A stretch of DNA of 64,000 nucleotides from Planctomycetales bacterium 10988 (GCA_009664345.1 CP043547.1:3500709-3564708), one strand, 5' to 3'; positions 34,911-45,512 are shown, counted from the first letter of the stretch. Numbers and translations are program-made. The notes: a model not told the origin generated them from the letters alone.

Positions 34911-37202
34911 TTATATTGCCTCAATCGAGGGTTGTTCACTAACTTCTGTACTAGGTTGATCGGAATAAAATTGTAACAGTAAAAAAGGCAATAAAATTAA
35001 ATTTCCAATCAAACCGCCGAGCATCGCTAAGCTTACTAAAAATCCAAAATAAATCGTCGGGACAAATTGACTAAAACAAAGAGCACTAAATCCCACGATT
35101 AAAGCCAATGTGGAAAAAAACATCGCCCGCCCGACCGTATCTTGTACTAGTTGAATAGATGTTAGAATTGACTTGCCTTCTTCGCGGTGACGTTGATAAC
35201 TCAATAAATAATGTATAGAAGAATCAACACTTAAACCTAAGGAAACGCTGGCGATCATGACGGTGCCCATATTGATTTTTAAACCTAAGTGCCCCATCAA
35301 ACCCAGGACCATCACAATAGGCAACACATTTGGAACTAAAGCGATTAGAGAAAGAGAAAGACTCCGAAACGCCAGCCAGAGCATTAAACCAATTCCCAAA
35401 CCTGCAAAAGAAAAAGTAATCCATTGATCGCCCAGCAAACTTTGAATTAAATAAGCGAGCAGTACAAAAAATCCGGTGACTTCCGCTTTCCCAGGAAACT
35501 CTTCTTCCGTGATTTTTCTGACTTGTTTAATCGTATTGATTTTATCTTCCGTCGATTGTTGTTCATAGGAACGAAGCATGATACGAAAGGAGGATTGATC
35601 CTTGTCAGGATGTTGTGCATAAAGCGAATCAAAGAAAGGAGGAGCCTGCTCACGCATCATATTTAATTTAACTTTCATCGGAGTGAACCGCGAAAGAAAA
35701 GAACCGGCCACTTCATCACCAGCATCGAGGGCATCAACCAAGCTCAACACTTTTGTCAAACCGGGACGAGTCGTTCCATCTGGTTGTTGAATCTTTACTT
35801 CATTCCGCAACCGCATTTCAAGTTTACGAGCCTTTTGTAAAAACTCTTTCGTTAACGGTTCCGGAGCGGTTAACACCACATCCCAAACCCCAGCACCACC
35901 GAAGTTTTGTTCTACATACTGATACGAAGAAACGATTGGGCTACCTTCACGAAAGTTCTTTGTAAAATCGGTTTCCATTTTTAAACGCGGATACCCACTG
36001 ATACAAATCCCGACTAACAATAGAAAAATGGCCCAAACTTTCCACGGCTTTGTTTGCAGAATAAAATTTAATCCACGAAAAGCAAAATCTAAATGTTGTT
36101 CCCCCCAGACGCGTTTCGGGTCCGTATCGCGTCGGCCCCATAACACGACCGCTGGAATAATCAATAAAAAAGCCACGGCAGTAAACAAAGCCCCGAGTGC
36201 CATCATAATGCCGAAGCTTTGCACCGGACCGACACGGCTAGCCCCTAAAGCTGCAAACCCCACCGCATCGGTTGAACAGGCCCACATAATCGGGGACAAA
36301 ACTAACAGTCCGGCTTGAATCAAAGCCGCCTTCGGATCAAGTTGCTCGCTGCGGGCATCGCGAAAGCGGACAATTAAATGGATGACCGTGGCGATGCCAA
36401 TAACGGTTACAATCGCCGTCAGCATTGAACTGACCATGCTTAGTTGAAAAGAACTTAACACCAAGGCTGCTTGCGTCCAAATTAAAGCCGCCTGCACAAC
36501 AATTAAAGGAATGATCATCCAACGCAGCGAACGAAAAAAGATGAGAATTACCAACATCAGCAAGCCGGTAGTGATATAACCAAGCCTTTCTCCATCTTCT
36601 TCGAGATAGGCAAAGCCATCAGAAACCATGACCGGTTCGCCAGCAATTACGGCATCTTTCCGATGTTGATAGGAAATGCGTCGGATGTCCGCGACGATTT
36701 CTCGATTAGTTAAAGTTTGGGCAGAATCATTTGTGTCAGATTTTCTTTCGCTTTCCGTTTCAAGTAAACAAAGTAAAGCGGTAATGTCTTTGTTTTCATT
36801 GATGAGAAAGCCTTCAAAAAGTTTTAAAATTGGCTGAGCCGCCGGAACCGCAGGGCTCATATTCGCCGGTGTATCTAAAATGCTGACCACCGCACGAACG
36901 CCGCCCACCTCTTTTAAATCGTTTTGAAGAGTTTCTACTTCCTGTAAACCTTTATCTGTTAACAGTTCCGACTCTTGATAAACAACCAAAACAACTTGAT
37001 CCCCGCCAAAGGTCTCTCGCAATTCACGAAAAGGGACCAAGATAGGATCATCCGGGGCAAACATGGTTTCAATCGAGCGATCAAAACTCAACTGTTGAGC
37101 TGGATAAATCGCCATTACAAAAAGCAAAAGGGCTACGAGAAAGAGTCCCACTCGCCATCGTACCCAGGCTTCAACAATCCGAGGGCTCCAGAAAGAAAAC
37201 AT
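34911..37202 (-). CDS. RND superfamily exporter (MMPL/HpnN-like)
   Basis: A 763-residue protein from ATG 37202 with the duplicated RND layout: an N-terminal membrane helix, a periplasmic domain (residues about 40-215), five further helices to about 385, then the pattern repeats. The signature membrane segments include GLGIGLMLWLAFRSLSL, VLGLMGHLGLKINMGTVMI and SLGLSVDSSIHYLLSY, the last with the Asp residues used for proton coupling. The family exports lipids and hydrophobic molecules (MmpL, HpnN); the cargo cannot be assigned. It is followed by thpR with a 5-nt gap. Confidence 0.9.
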   Translation of the reverse strand: MFSFWSPRIVEAWVRWRVGLFLVALLLFVMAIYPAQQLSFDRSIETMFAPDDPILVPFRELRETFGGDQVVLVVYQESELLTDKGLQEVETLQNDLKEVGGVRAVVSILDTPANMSPAVPAAQPILKLFEGFLINENKDITALLCLLETESERKSDTNDSAQTLTNREIVADIRRISYQHRKDAVIAGEPVMVSDGFAYLEEDGERLGYITTGLLMLVILIFFRSLRWMIIPLIVVQAALIWTQAALVLSSFQLSMVSSMLTAIVTVIGIATVIHLIVRFRDARSEQLDPKAALIQAGLLVLSPIMWACSTDAVGFAALGASRVGPVQSFGIMMALGALFTAVAFLLIIPAVVLWGRRDTDPKRVWGEQHLDFAFRGLNFILQTKPWKVWAIFLLLVGICISGYPRLKMETDFTKNFREGSPIVSSYQYVEQNFGGAGVWDVVLTAPEPLTKEFLQKARKLEMRLRNEVKIQQPDGTTRPGLTKVLSLVDALDAGDEVAGSFLSRFTPMKVKLNMMREQAPPFFDSLYAQHPDKDQSSFRIMLRSYEQQSTEDKINTIKQVRKITEEEFPGKAEVTGFFVLLAYLIQSLLGDQWITFSFAGLGIGLMLWLAFRSLSLSLIALVPNVLPIVMVLGLMGHLGLKINMGTVMIASVSLGLSVDSSIHYLLSYQRHREEGKSILTSIQLVQDTVGRAMFFSTLALIVGFSALCFSQFVPTIYFGFLVSLAMLGGLIGNLILLPFLLLQFYSDQPSTEVSEQPSIEAI

Positions 37203-37254
37203 GGTTTGGAAAACCTTTCACAGATTTTCACTCTGTTAAAATGATTGTCAGAGT

Positions 37255-38370
37255 TTATAACGCCGGGTTACCGTTTTTCTCTCCACTTCGGATCGCACGA
37301 ACAACCCCGGTGATTAAAGTAATCGCCGTCAAAGGAATGACAAAATAAATCATGACATTACTAAAGGTTGTATAGAAGGGACTTTCAATCGCGGAAAGCA
37401 CAATATAGACCATGTAGGCAATGTAATAGCCTAAGAATAAAGCCCCTTCCCAACGACGAATAATGTGTTCCGTAAAGAAAATCGGAAGGCAAGCAATGGA
37501 GACAGCAATTAACACTGGAAGATCAAACATTAACATTTGCTTGGAAACAATTACTCCATCTTGAGCGAAGATCCCCGCCAATCCTAAAACACCGAGAAGA
37601 TTAAATAAATTACTTCCCATCACATTTCCAACGGCAAGATCGCGATGTCCACGTAAACTTGCCATGACCGAAGCGGCAACCTCCGGCATACTTGTTCCGC
37701 CGGCAATTATCGTTAAACCAATAATGAGTTCACTCACTCCTAATTGTCGGGCAACTTCTACAGAACCATCGACCAGCCAATCGGACCCAACTGTTAACAA
37801 AAGTAATCCAATCAATACAAAAACAATTTGTAGACTTAAATATCCCCAGCCTTTTTTAACTTCTTCCAGATCGGCTTCGGTCATCTCTTTCGGTAAAGCC
37901 TTTTTCTCTTCATTCATCCCTTTCTTTGCTTGCACAAGAGACCAAACTAAATAAACAATTAAGCCGATAAAAAGTGCGATCCCTTCCGTTCGACTGAGGG
38001 TTCCATTATAGCCCATAATATAAACAATGATAGAAACGATAATACATAAAGGAACTTCACGGCGAACCAATTGTTGAGAAACAACCAGCGGGGTGATTAA
38101 AGCGGAAATTCCTAAAATCAGCAACACATTACATATGTTACTTCCAATGACATTTCCGACAGCAAGATCCGTTTGTCCGGCCAAACTTGATTGAACACTC
38201 ACCGCCATTTCTGGAGCGCTTGTTCCAAAGGCAACCACGGTCAGGCCAATGACCAAGGGAGGAATCTTTAAAGAAGTGGCAATCGCTGAGGCTCCGCGGA
38301 CGAGTAACTCCCCACCCCCTAAAAGTCCTACAAGCCCCACGCCGATTAACACAAAAGGATACCAATCCAC
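37255..38370 (-). CDS. Calcium/sodium antiporter, CaCA superfamily
   Basis: A 371-residue exchanger from GTG 38370, which has AAGGAG 5 nt upstream. Two inverted alpha-repeats each carry the ion-binding signature: GTSAPEMAVSVQSSL in the first half and GGTSMPEVAASVMASL in the second, each followed by GNVIGSN or GNVMGSN. This is the YrbG/K-dependent Na/Ca exchanger pattern with about ten transmembrane helices. A charged cytoplasmic loop lies between the halves (about 150-175). It is separated from the RND gene by 52 nt on the same strand and from glnS by a terminator. Confidence 0.93.
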   Translation of the reverse strand: MDWYPFVLIGVGLVGLLGGGELLVRGASAIATSLKIPPLVIGLTVVAFGTSAPEMAVSVQSSLAGQTDLAVGNVIGSNICNVLLILGISALITPLVVSQQLVRREVPLCIIVSIIVYIMGYNGTLSRTEGIALFIGLIVYLVWSLVQAKKGMNEEKKALPKEMTEADLEEVKKGWGYLSLQIVFVLIGLLLLTVGSDWLVDGSVEVARQLGVSELIIGLTIIAGGTSMPEVAASVMASLRGHRDLAVGNVMGSNLFNLLGVLGLAGIFAQDGVIVSKQMLMFDLPVLIAVSIACLPIFFTEHIIRRWEGALFLGYYIAYMVYIVLSAIESPFYTTFSNVMIYFVIPLTAITLITGVVRAIRSGEKNGNPAL

Positions 38371-38417
38371 AATCTCTCCTTAGTCCGTAAGTTTTTATAA
38401 CAATTTATTTAACAAAG

Positions 38418-38461
38418 AACCCTGCGTCCGGCTTATTAACAAGGATAACAGACGCAGGGTT
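38418..38461 (-). terminator. Intrinsic terminator of glnS
   Basis: AACCCTGCGTC (38418-38428) and GACGCAGGGTT (38451-38461) form an 11-bp perfect stem just past the glnS stop, followed on the minus strand by CTTTGTT and AT-rich sequence. Confidence 0.88.
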
Positions 38462-38485
38462 TAATATTTAATAATCAGTAACGTT

Positions 38486-40216
38486 TTATTTCGACTTCTT
38501 CTGCACTTTGGCCCAAGTATCTCGTAGGGAAACGGTGCGATTAAATACAGGGTGTTCAGGAAGGGAATCCTTTGAATCAAGACAAAAATAGCCGGTGCGT
38601 TCAAATTGATACGGCTGATCCGGTTCCGCATCTTTTAAACTGGGTTCAACCTGACAATTTTCTAGGACGGTTAAAGAATGCGGATTTATATTTGATCGCC
38701 AATCTTGGCCTTCTTCCACTTCACTTGGGTCTTCTTTGGTAAACAAATGATCGTAAAGTCGCACGGTGATCGGCAGGGAATGTTTTGCGGAAACCCAATG
38801 AATGGTCCCTTTCACCTTTCGCCCATCCGGGGCCTTTCCGCCAGCGGTTTCAGGATCATAAGTGCAGCGAAGTTCTTGAACAACACCTTTATCATCCTTG
38901 ATCACTTCTTCACATTTAATGAAGTAACCATAACGAAGGCGAACTTCTCCACCGGGTTTTAAACGGAAGAACTTTTTCGGAGCATCCTCCATAAAGTCAT
39001 CTCGTTCAATATAAAGCTCCCCGGAGAATGGAATTTTACGCGTGCCGGCTTCTTTATCTTCAGGATTGTTGATGGCGTCTCGCCACTCTTCTTGGCCTTC
39101 AGGATAGTTGGTGATGGTTACTTTTAAAGGATTGATCACCCCCATCACGCGGAGAGCGGTTCGATTTAAATCTTCCCGAACGGCTTCTTCCAGCCATGAC
39201 ATTTCAATGGTACTGTTAAACCGAGCAACGCCGATTCGATCACAGAAATTTCGAATGGAAGCCGGTGTATAACCACGACGTCGCAAGCCGGAGATCGTCG
39301 GCATCCGCGGGTCGTTCCAACCATCAACAAACTTTTCTGTCACTAAATCTAACAGTTTACGTTTGCTGGTAATCGTATGACTTAAATTAAGCCGGGCGAA
39401 TTCAATTTGTTGTGGATGGAAGATGCCGAGATTTTCTACATACCAATCATAAAGTGGTCGGTGATTTTCAAATTCCAACGTGCAAATAGAGTGTGTAATT
39501 TTTTCGATTGAATCCGATTGGCCATGCGTGAAGTCATACATCGGATAAATACACCACGTATCGCCGGTGCGGTGATGGTGAGCGTGCATAATGCGATACA
39601 TAACCGGGTCCCGCATATTTAAATTCGGGCTGGACATATCGATCTTCGCCCGCAAGGTTCGCGAGCCGTCGGGGAACTCTCCGTTTTTCATTTTTTCAAA
39701 GAGTTCTAAATTTTCTTCTACCGAACGATCGCGATAAGGACTGTTTTTGCCTGGTTCGGTGAGGGTTCCACGATATTCGCGGGTTTGCTCGGCGGTCAAC
39801 TCATCGACATAGGCTTTGCCATCTTGAATCAGTTTGATGGCCCATTCATAAAGTTGTTCAAAATAATCGGAAGCATAAAACAGCCGGTCTTCCCAATCGA
39901 AGCCGAGCCAGCGAACATCTTCTTGAATGGAACGGACGTACTCTTCGTTTTCTTTCGTCGGGTTCGTGTCATCGAAACGAAGGTTACATTTGCCATTATA
40001 TTTTTTTGCTAATCCGAAATTTAAACAAATACTCTTGGCGTGCCCGATGTGTAAATAACCATTCGGTTCAGGTGGAAAGCGGGTATGAACACGCCCATCA
40101 TGCTTGCCGGATTTATTGTCTTCTTCAATGATCGTTTCAATAAAATTTAAAGAACGTTCACGCGGCTTTTTCTCGCCGGTGTTTTTATCGGAAGTGGATT
40201 CGTTTTTATTTGACAT
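38486..40216 (-). CDS. glnS: Glutamine-tRNA ligase
   Basis: A 576-residue class I synthetase. HIGH lies in [15 protein letters not shown] (about 48-62), and the KMSKS-equivalent loop is [12 protein letters not shown]. Other family hallmarks are [28 protein letters not shown] and the C-terminal anticodon-binding beta-barrels ending at WAKVQKKSK. Length is typical of GlnRS (about 555-580). The N-terminal 25 residues are charged and variable. The adjacent upstream gene on the same strand is gltX. Confidence 0.96.
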   Translation of the reverse strand: MSNKNESTSDKNTGEKKPRERSLNFIETIIEEDNKSGKHDGRVHTRFPPEPNGYLHIGHAKSICLNFGLAKKYNGKCNLRFDDTNPTKENEEYVRSIQEDVRWLGFDWEDRLFYASDYFEQLYEWAIKLIQDGKAYVDELTAEQTREYRGTLTEPGKNSPYRDRSVEENLELFEKMKNGEFPDGSRTLRAKIDMSSPNLNMRDPVMYRIMHAHHHRTGDTWCIYPMYDFTHGQSDSIEKITHSICTLEFENHRPLYDWYVENLGIFHPQQIEFARLNLSHTITSKRKLLDLVTEKFVDGWNDPRMPTISGLRRRGYTPASIRNFCDRIGVARFNSTIEMSWLEEAVREDLNRTALRVMGVINPLKVTITNYPEGQEEWRDAINNPEDKEAGTRKIPFSGELYIERDDFMEDAPKKFFRLKPGGEVRLRYGYFIKCEEVIKDDKGVVQELRCTYDPETAGGKAPDGRKVKGTIHWVSAKHSLPITVRLYDHLFTKEDPSEVEEGQDWRSNINPHSLTVLENCQVEPSLKDAEPDQPYQFERTGYFCLDSKDSLPEHPVFNRTVSLRDTWAKVQKKSK

Positions 40217-40273
40217 AAAAGCGTGCCTTTGACGCTTGATGGTTTCGATGTGTTAGAAATAACAAAATGTCTT

Positions 40274-41845
40274 TTAATTAGTAGAGACTAATTTATTTAA
40301 AGTAAATTCAATTCGCTCTAAACAGGTTTGTTTACCGAGGATGGCCAAGGTTTCAAACATGCCAAAGCCTTTTACTTTTCCCGTGACTGCAACTCGCAGG
40401 GCATGGATAATCTGGCCAATTTTAATCTCTTTTTCAGCGACAAAGTCCTTTAATGCTTTTTCCAGATTTTCTTCCGTAAAAGGTTCCAACTCTTTTAGAA
40501 TGGCAGTGAACTCTTTTAAAAGTGGTTCTGCATCATCCGGTTTTTGTAAGCGTTTTTCAAAAGCTTTTTCGTCGTAGGTTAAATCTTCCGGTTTCACAAA
40601 AAAGTCTTCAAATTCTAAAATGTCACCAGCGACTTTTAGGCGATCGCCGGCCGCTTTGATGACATGACTTAAATACAACTCTTCTTCCTGCGTGGGAGCG
40701 GTTGGATAAAGCTTTGCCTTTTCTAAATAAGGGCGAGTCAGTTCAATCATTTGAGGGAGGGGAACGCGACTCATATAGCGTTCTTGAAAGGCCTGCATCT
40801 TGGCCGGATCGAAACTCGCCGGGGCACTGTTTACTTTTTGAAGGGTAAACAATTCAATCATTTCTTCGAGCGTGAAATCTTCCCGCTGATCGTCATAAGC
40901 CCAACCAAGTAACAAAAGGGCATTTAAAATCGCTGCCGGAAGAAAACCGACTTCTCGATAAAAATCAACAAGGACTGGATTAAAGTCATCGGAAGTGATT
41001 TCTAATCCAATTTGTTGGGCGATCACTTCCCCTTGATCATAAAGTTTTTTAAAGTCAGGATTTTTTAAATATTTACGGATTTTTCTTTTACTGAGTTTAC
41101 TTTTACTACCCGGCTCGGCCACGTAAGGGACGTGAGCATATTCGGGCAAATCATAACCGAGACCTTGAGCAATAAAAATTTGTCGCGGCGTATTCGGCAG
41201 ATGTTCCTCCGCACGAATGACGTGGGTGATTTCAAAATCATGATCATCGACGACGGTGGCAAGGTGGTAAAGGCACGAGCCATCCGCTTTTTGAATGACC
41301 ATGTCTTGTTCACTTTTCCAAGGAAAAGAGACATCGCCGCGGACAAGATCGTGGAATTTGCATTCGCCTTCGCGGGGCATTTTTAGACGAACGACGCCTT
41401 GGCGGCCTTCGGCTTCGAAGCGTTTGGCATCTTCCTCGGTTTCGGCCATCCATTTTCGATCGTATATATAGGAGCGTTTTTCCTCTTTCGCGAGTTCGCG
41501 TTCGGCTTGAATTTCTTCGGTGCGGGAATAGTCACGATACGCAAAGCCTTTATCTAGCAGGGTTTGCACCGCTTGCTGATAATTTTCTTTTCGCTGAGAT
41601 TGGAAATAAGGCCCATGCGGTCCACCGATTTCAGGGCCTTCATCCCAATCAAGACCGAGCCAGCGGAAGCCAGCGAGAATCGGAGCGAGGGCGGCTTCGA
41701 CGTTGCGGGCTTGATCGGTATCGTCGATGCGGAGGATGAACTGACCCTGGTGCTGCTTGGCATAGAGCCAATTATAGAGTGCGGTGCGAACACCACCGAT
41801 GTGTAAATATCCGGTCGGGCTTGGGGCAAAACGGGTGCGGACCAT
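40274..41845 (-). CDS. gltX: Glutamate-tRNA ligase
   Basis: A 523-residue class I synthetase. I chose ATG 41845, giving [18 protein letters not shown], the usual start of the family; TTG 41860 and ATG 41854 are in-frame alternatives. The KMSKS loop is SKLSKRK and the helical C-terminal domain is complete. With glnS 57 nt downstream, both Glx synthetases are encoded together, which means the organism need not charge tRNA-Gln only through the GatCAB route. Presence or absence of gatCAB cannot be judged here. Confidence 0.96.
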   Translation of the reverse strand: MVRTRFAPSPTGYLHIGGVRTALYNWLYAKQHQGQFILRIDDTDQARNVEAALAPILAGFRWLGLDWDEGPEIGGPHGPYFQSQRKENYQQAVQTLLDKGFAYRDYSRTEEIQAERELAKEEKRSYIYDRKWMAETEEDAKRFEAEGRQGVVRLKMPREGECKFHDLVRGDVSFPWKSEQDMVIQKADGSCLYHLATVVDDHDFEITHVIRAEEHLPNTPRQIFIAQGLGYDLPEYAHVPYVAEPGSKSKLSKRKIRKYLKNPDFKKLYDQGEVIAQQIGLEITSDDFNPVLVDFYREVGFLPAAILNALLLLGWAYDDQREDFTLEEMIELFTLQKVNSAPASFDPAKMQAFQERYMSRVPLPQMIELTRPYLEKAKLYPTAPTQEEELYLSHVIKAAGDRLKVAGDILEFEDFFVKPEDLTYDEKAFEKRLQKPDDAEPLLKEFTAILKELEPFTEENLEKALKDFVAEKEIKIGQIIHALRVAVTGKVKGFGMFETLAILGKQTCLERIEFTLNKLVSTN

Positions 41846-41964
41846 GGTCTCCATTCTCAAAATGTTTGTATTTTACGAGGCTGCGAAAGCTTGGTTGTCA
41901 TTAAAACAAGGTCAGGGGGGAAGGAAAAGAGGAACTTTTCTGCCGGATTGGTCAGAATCGCCGG

Positions 41965-42729
41965 CTACCAGCCGTTGTGATGAACGATCTCCTGCAAGGG
42001 AAGACGGCTTTTTGTGAGGTCTTCCTCGACGGGATATCCGACTGGAATCACTAAGACGACCGTTTGGTGCGAAGGAATCTTCAACACCTGGCGGACTTGG
42101 CTTTCGCCGAATCCCTCCATCGGGCAAGTTCCCAAACCGGCGGCCGTGGCGGCGAGCATAAAATTCATTGCTGCCAAGCAAACTTGCTTACTCAGCCAAA
42201 AGCGGCGATGGACTGCCGGGGCACTGGCGACCGGGCGGCGTCCGCCAAAGAAAGGCTCTTCCATTGATTTCCAAAGCCAACCCATCCCCATCGGCCCGGT
42301 CGAGAAGCCATCCTTGATATACTTTCGCATGAAGGCTTCATATTTTTCATTCACCGCGCCGATTTCGCGTTCCGAGGCCAATACGCGATCGAGATTGTTC
42401 GGATAGACGCGACGATCCCCGGTGAAGACAACGGTTGCGCCGGCCTCGCGGATCTGTCGTTGTCCGAAACAGGCCTGGCAAAGTTCGTCTTTGAGCGGTT
42501 GATCGGTCACGACAACCAAGTGGGTCGGTTGAAGATTGTAGCCACTCGGTGCCCAGCGGGCTGCGTCGAGCAGTTGATTTAAGAGCGTTTCCGCAATCGG
42601 CGTCGTTTGAAAATTCCGAATCGCTCGGCGTGACTTCACAATTTCCAAAAAATCGTCAAGCTGCTTCTCGCTGAAAGGAGGCTCATTGGGGGTGTTCGAA
42701 GGAGTTGTCTCATCGGAAGGGACCGACAT
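41965..42729 (-). CDS. Nitroreductase-family flavoprotein
   Basis: A 254-residue protein from ATG 42729, with AAGAGGA 7 nt upstream. SRRAIRNFQTTPIAETLL and ARWAPSGYNLQPTHLVVV are the conserved FMN-binding N-terminal motifs, and AAGLGTCPMEGF near the C-terminus contacts the flavin phosphate. The enzyme is longer than typical nitroreductases because of an insertion at about 100-165. Residues 1-22 are a polar tail. Substrate is unknown; the family reduces nitro, quinone or enone groups using NAD(P)H. Confidence 0.9.
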   Translation of the reverse strand: MSVPSDETTPSNTPNEPPFSEKQLDDFLEIVKSRRAIRNFQTTPIAETLLNQLLDAARWAPSGYNLQPTHLVVVTDQPLKDELCQACFGQRQIREAGATVVFTGDRRVYPNNLDRVLASEREIGAVNEKYEAFMRKYIKDGFSTGPMGMGWLWKSMEEPFFGGRRPVASAPAVHRRFWLSKQVCLAAMNFMLAATAAGLGTCPMEGFGESQVRQVLKIPSHQTVVLVIPVGYPVEEDLTKSRLPLQEIVHHNGW

Positions 42730-43128
42730 CGATCTATCCTCTTAGGTGACGTTACGAGGGAACTTGCTAAAATAAAAGTAGAAGCGGTTTCTAGGCGAGC
42801 GGAGATTTCTCTCATGCTTTACCCGGTCGCCGACTCTCTGGTTCATGGTGCTAGGTTATGCTATTTTCACCATTTATAGCGAACTGTCCAGTCAGAAGAC
42901 CAATCGAGAGCCACCATCGAGTTAATTTTTTAGTGTTTGTGGTTTTAAAAGTTACTCGGGAGTCACCTTTTCCAAGTGCCTACTTGGTACTGAAGGGTTT
43001 TGATCACTGGCTCTTCGAGTTTTCAGATGGACACCTCTCTACTTCTTCATTTTAAGCGAAGGAGTGGATTCGCAAAGAGCAGAGATTTTTCTCGTTCATT
43101 TTCGGTTTTTTTCCAGGAAGGAAATAAG
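42730..43128. other. Divergent intergenic region containing the hairpin repeat
   Basis: About 400 nt with no gene of its own. It holds the second copy of the interspersed repeat (42947-43014) and the leader of the methyltransferase, whose ATG is preceded by AGGAAGGAAATAAG. Confidence 0.5.
42947..43014. repeat. Interspersed hairpin repeat, copy 2
   Basis: Aligns to 17585-17651 over about 68 nt, with the blocks AAAAGTTACT, TTTTCCAAGTGCCTA, GGTTTTGA and CACTGGCTCTT shared. The stems are less perfect than in copy 1. Here it lies between divergent genes, so it is not simply a terminator. Confidence 0.65.
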
Positions 43129-43770
43129 ATGGCGGATTCTACCACGACGCCTTCTTCTCAACGAAGAGATTGGGAGGAACGTTACACCTCGGGAGATACT
43201 CCTTGGGACTCCGGCAAGGTTTCTTCCGAATTGGAACGGGTTTTACAGTCCGGGGCGATACCTGCGGGGCGAGCACTTGAGTTCGGCTGTGGGACCGGAA
43301 CGAACGCCTTGTATCTCACCGAGGCAGGGTTTCAAACGACCGGAATCGACCTTTCCGAGAACGCGATTCAACTCGCCTTGAAGAAAGCAAAAGAAGCCGG
43401 CAAGACCGTCGAGTTTCGTAAAGGCGATGTTTGTAACTTCGAAATGAGTGGCGAGCCGTATGATTTTCTCTTCGATCGCGGCTGTTATCATTGCGTGCGC
43501 ACCGAGGACTTGGCGGGCTATCTCAAGACCTTGCGGAGTGTCAGCAAGCCGGGCACTTACTTTTTGCTGTTAGCCGGAAATGCCGAAGAGCCCTATGAAG
43601 AAGGTCCGCCGGTGGTGAGCGAAGAGGAGCTTCTTACGGAACTAGGGGGACTATTTACCTTTTTAGAGCTGGAACGCTTCCGCTTTTTTCACCCTGCCGG
43701 GATTCGTCCTTTGGGTTGGGCGGCCTTGATGGTGCGAAAGGAAGATGCGGCGAATCTCGAAAGCCTCTAA
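43129..43770 (+). CDS. Class I SAM-dependent methyltransferase
   Basis: A 213-residue protein from ATG 43129, chosen for its strong ribosome-binding site; an upstream ATG at 43000 lies in non-coding sequence. Motif I is ALEFGCGTGTNALYL (about residues 49-63) and motif II ends in TGIDLSENAIQ. Motif III-like YDFLFDRGCYHCV is a Cys-bearing variant that resembles the thiopurine methyltransferase-like or TehB-like group. Its stop codon overlaps the stop of the convergent kinase gene. Substrate unknown. Confidence 0.87.
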   Translation: MADSTTTPSSQRRDWEERYTSGDTPWDSGKVSSELERVLQSGAIPAGRALEFGCGTGTNALYLTEAGFQTTGIDLSENAIQLALKKAKEAGKTVEFRKGDVCNFEMSGEPYDFLFDRGCYHCVRTEDLAGYLKTLRSVSKPGTYFLLLAGNAEEPYEEGPPVVSEEELLTELGGLFTFLELERFRFFHPAGIRPLGWAALMVRKEDAANLESL

Positions 43771-45512
43771 TCTAAGAAGAGTTGCGTCAGGCCCAAGGCT
43801 CCGATAAACAGCAAAATGCCCAAGAAGACGATCGCCAGGAGGAGAATGGTCCCTCTGTGATTTGTCTGAGGAGAGAGGTTCGAAGTAGTTGAACGGTCGG
43901 ATAACTGCATCTCTTCGGTAACCTCGGTCGATTGATTGAGGCTACTTCGTGAAGGGGAAGAGAGCGAGGAACTTTGCGTTTTTGTCTTTTTGAGATGGTC
44001 CGCTTGGGGTGAATTTCGACGACGTTTGCTCGATCGCGAGGATTTCTTCGAGGCAGACGGGGGCATAATCGGGCCAGAGACCGGGGCTTCTGGTTCGAGT
44101 TGATCAAGCCGTGCATCGGCCTTGGCGATCATATTCATGAAGTCTTGCGTGCCTTCTTCGCCACTTGCGTCCTGCGGGGTCGTCGTTTGAACGATCTTTT
44201 CGATCGAACTTGATTTCGCCTCGGGTTGCCCTTGGCGGTGCGGCAAGCTCAGTTTGACTTCATCAGGAGCCGTGAAATCGGTGTCCGCTTCCTCCAAGGT
44301 GTCGATCATCAGAATGGAGCTTGAGGAAGACCCTTGAATGCCGGACGCCTCCGGGGCGATCAAGCCGGAGCTACTCGCCGAAGCACTACTTTGAGAAATC
44401 AAGGAAAACGGCATCAAAGCGAGGCCCACTTCGCCGGGAGTTTGCATTCTTTTGTCGGGATCACGTTCCAACATTTGGGCAATGATCTGGGCCAGTTCCT
44501 CGGGGACTTCTTCTCGCAAGGTCCGCACCGAAGGGGCAGGCGGGCCGTCCATATCTCCCCGCAAGGCGATTTTTTCCACGACATTTTTGCCGCCGAAGGG
44601 AATTCGCCCGGTAAGCATTTGAAAGAACGTGCAGCCGAGGCTAAAGATATCGCTACGAATATCAACATCTTTCCCCCGAACTTGTTCCGGCGAGAGATAG
44701 TCCGGAGTTCCGACGATGTGACCGAATTCCGTAACTTGGCCATCATTGTCTTGCGAGGCTTGCACCATCGAGGTCGCTTTCGGAGTCGCTTCCCAAACTT
44801 CGCCTTTACTCAAACGAGCCAATCCCAAATCAAGAATCTTCACCAGCGGCAGATCGCTTGCTTCATCTTTGGTGACCAGCAAGTTGGCCGGTTTGATATC
44901 GCGGTGAACGAGTCCTTGCCGATGAGCATGAGCCAGCCCCAAAGCCGTTTGGCGAATACATTCCGCCGACCAATCGATGGGCAATTGCTTGTGATATTTG
45001 ACCAAGGCCCCTAGGTCGCGGCCTTTCACATATTCCATGACCAGATATTGGACTTCTTCGATCTGGCCGGCATCATGAGCGGTCACAATGTTGGGATGAT
45101 GAAGTTTCCCCAGGGTTTTCACTTCTCGGCGAAAGCGAGCTACGGCGGCTTCATTATTCAGACGTGCCCGCGAAAGGACCTTCACGGCGACTTCGCGGCC
45201 CATGACTTGATGCTCGGCCCGAAAGACGAGGCCCATGCCGCCTTGGCCGATTTGTTCCAAGAGGGTGTATTGGCCGATTTCAAAGACGAGGTTGCCGGCG
45301 AGAATCTGTTTGGCTTGCCAATTCGTGAGATAGCCTCGTTCGGTCAGCCATTGAATGGCCTGATCGGTTTTCATCGGACGACCGCCACGACGTACCTCGG
45401 ACTCAACTTGATGCATCAGAGTGTCATCAAGCAGATTCGTTTCCCGCAAGACCTGGAGGAAGTTCTCCAGCGGAATCGCCGCGGTTTTCGATTCTAGGTT
45501 CGTCGAGGACAT
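43767..45512 (-). CDS. Transmembrane Ser/Thr protein kinase
   Basis: A 581-residue Hanks-type kinase. The helical N-terminal domain (residues 1-80) shows YLTNWQAKQILAGNLVFEIG, the same pattern as in the other kinases here. The kinase domain has GQGGMG (89-94), VAVKV with Lys111, HRDIKPAN (203-210), DLG near 230 and a DIRSDIFSLGCTFFQML segment. A long Ser/Thr-rich linker (about 385-540) leads to one transmembrane helix (GTILLLAIVFLGILLFIG) at the C-terminus. It ends in an unusual tail-to-tail stop overlap with the methyltransferase. Confidence 0.94.
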   Translation of the reverse strand: MSSTNLESKTAAIPLENFLQVLRETNLLDDTLMHQVESEVRRGGRPMKTDQAIQWLTERGYLTNWQAKQILAGNLVFEIGQYTLLEQIGQGGMGLVFRAEHQVMGREVAVKVLSRARLNNEAAVARFRREVKTLGKLHHPNIVTAHDAGQIEEVQYLVMEYVKGRDLGALVKYHKQLPIDWSAECIRQTALGLAHAHRQGLVHRDIKPANLLVTKDEASDLPLVKILDLGLARLSKGEVWEATPKATSMVQASQDNDGQVTEFGHIVGTPDYLSPEQVRGKDVDIRSDIFSLGCTFFQMLTGRIPFGGKNVVEKIALRGDMDGPPAPSVRTLREEVPEELAQIIAQMLERDPDKRMQTPGEVGLALMPFSLISQSSASASSSGLIAPEASGIQGSSSSSILMIDTLEEADTDFTAPDEVKLSLPHRQGQPEAKSSSIEKIVQTTTPQDASGEEGTQDFMNMIAKADARLDQLEPEAPVSGPIMPPSASKKSSRSSKRRRNSPQADHLKKTKTQSSSLSSPSRSSLNQSTEVTEEMQLSDRSTTSNLSPQTNHRGTILLLAIVFLGILLFIGALGLTQLFLD

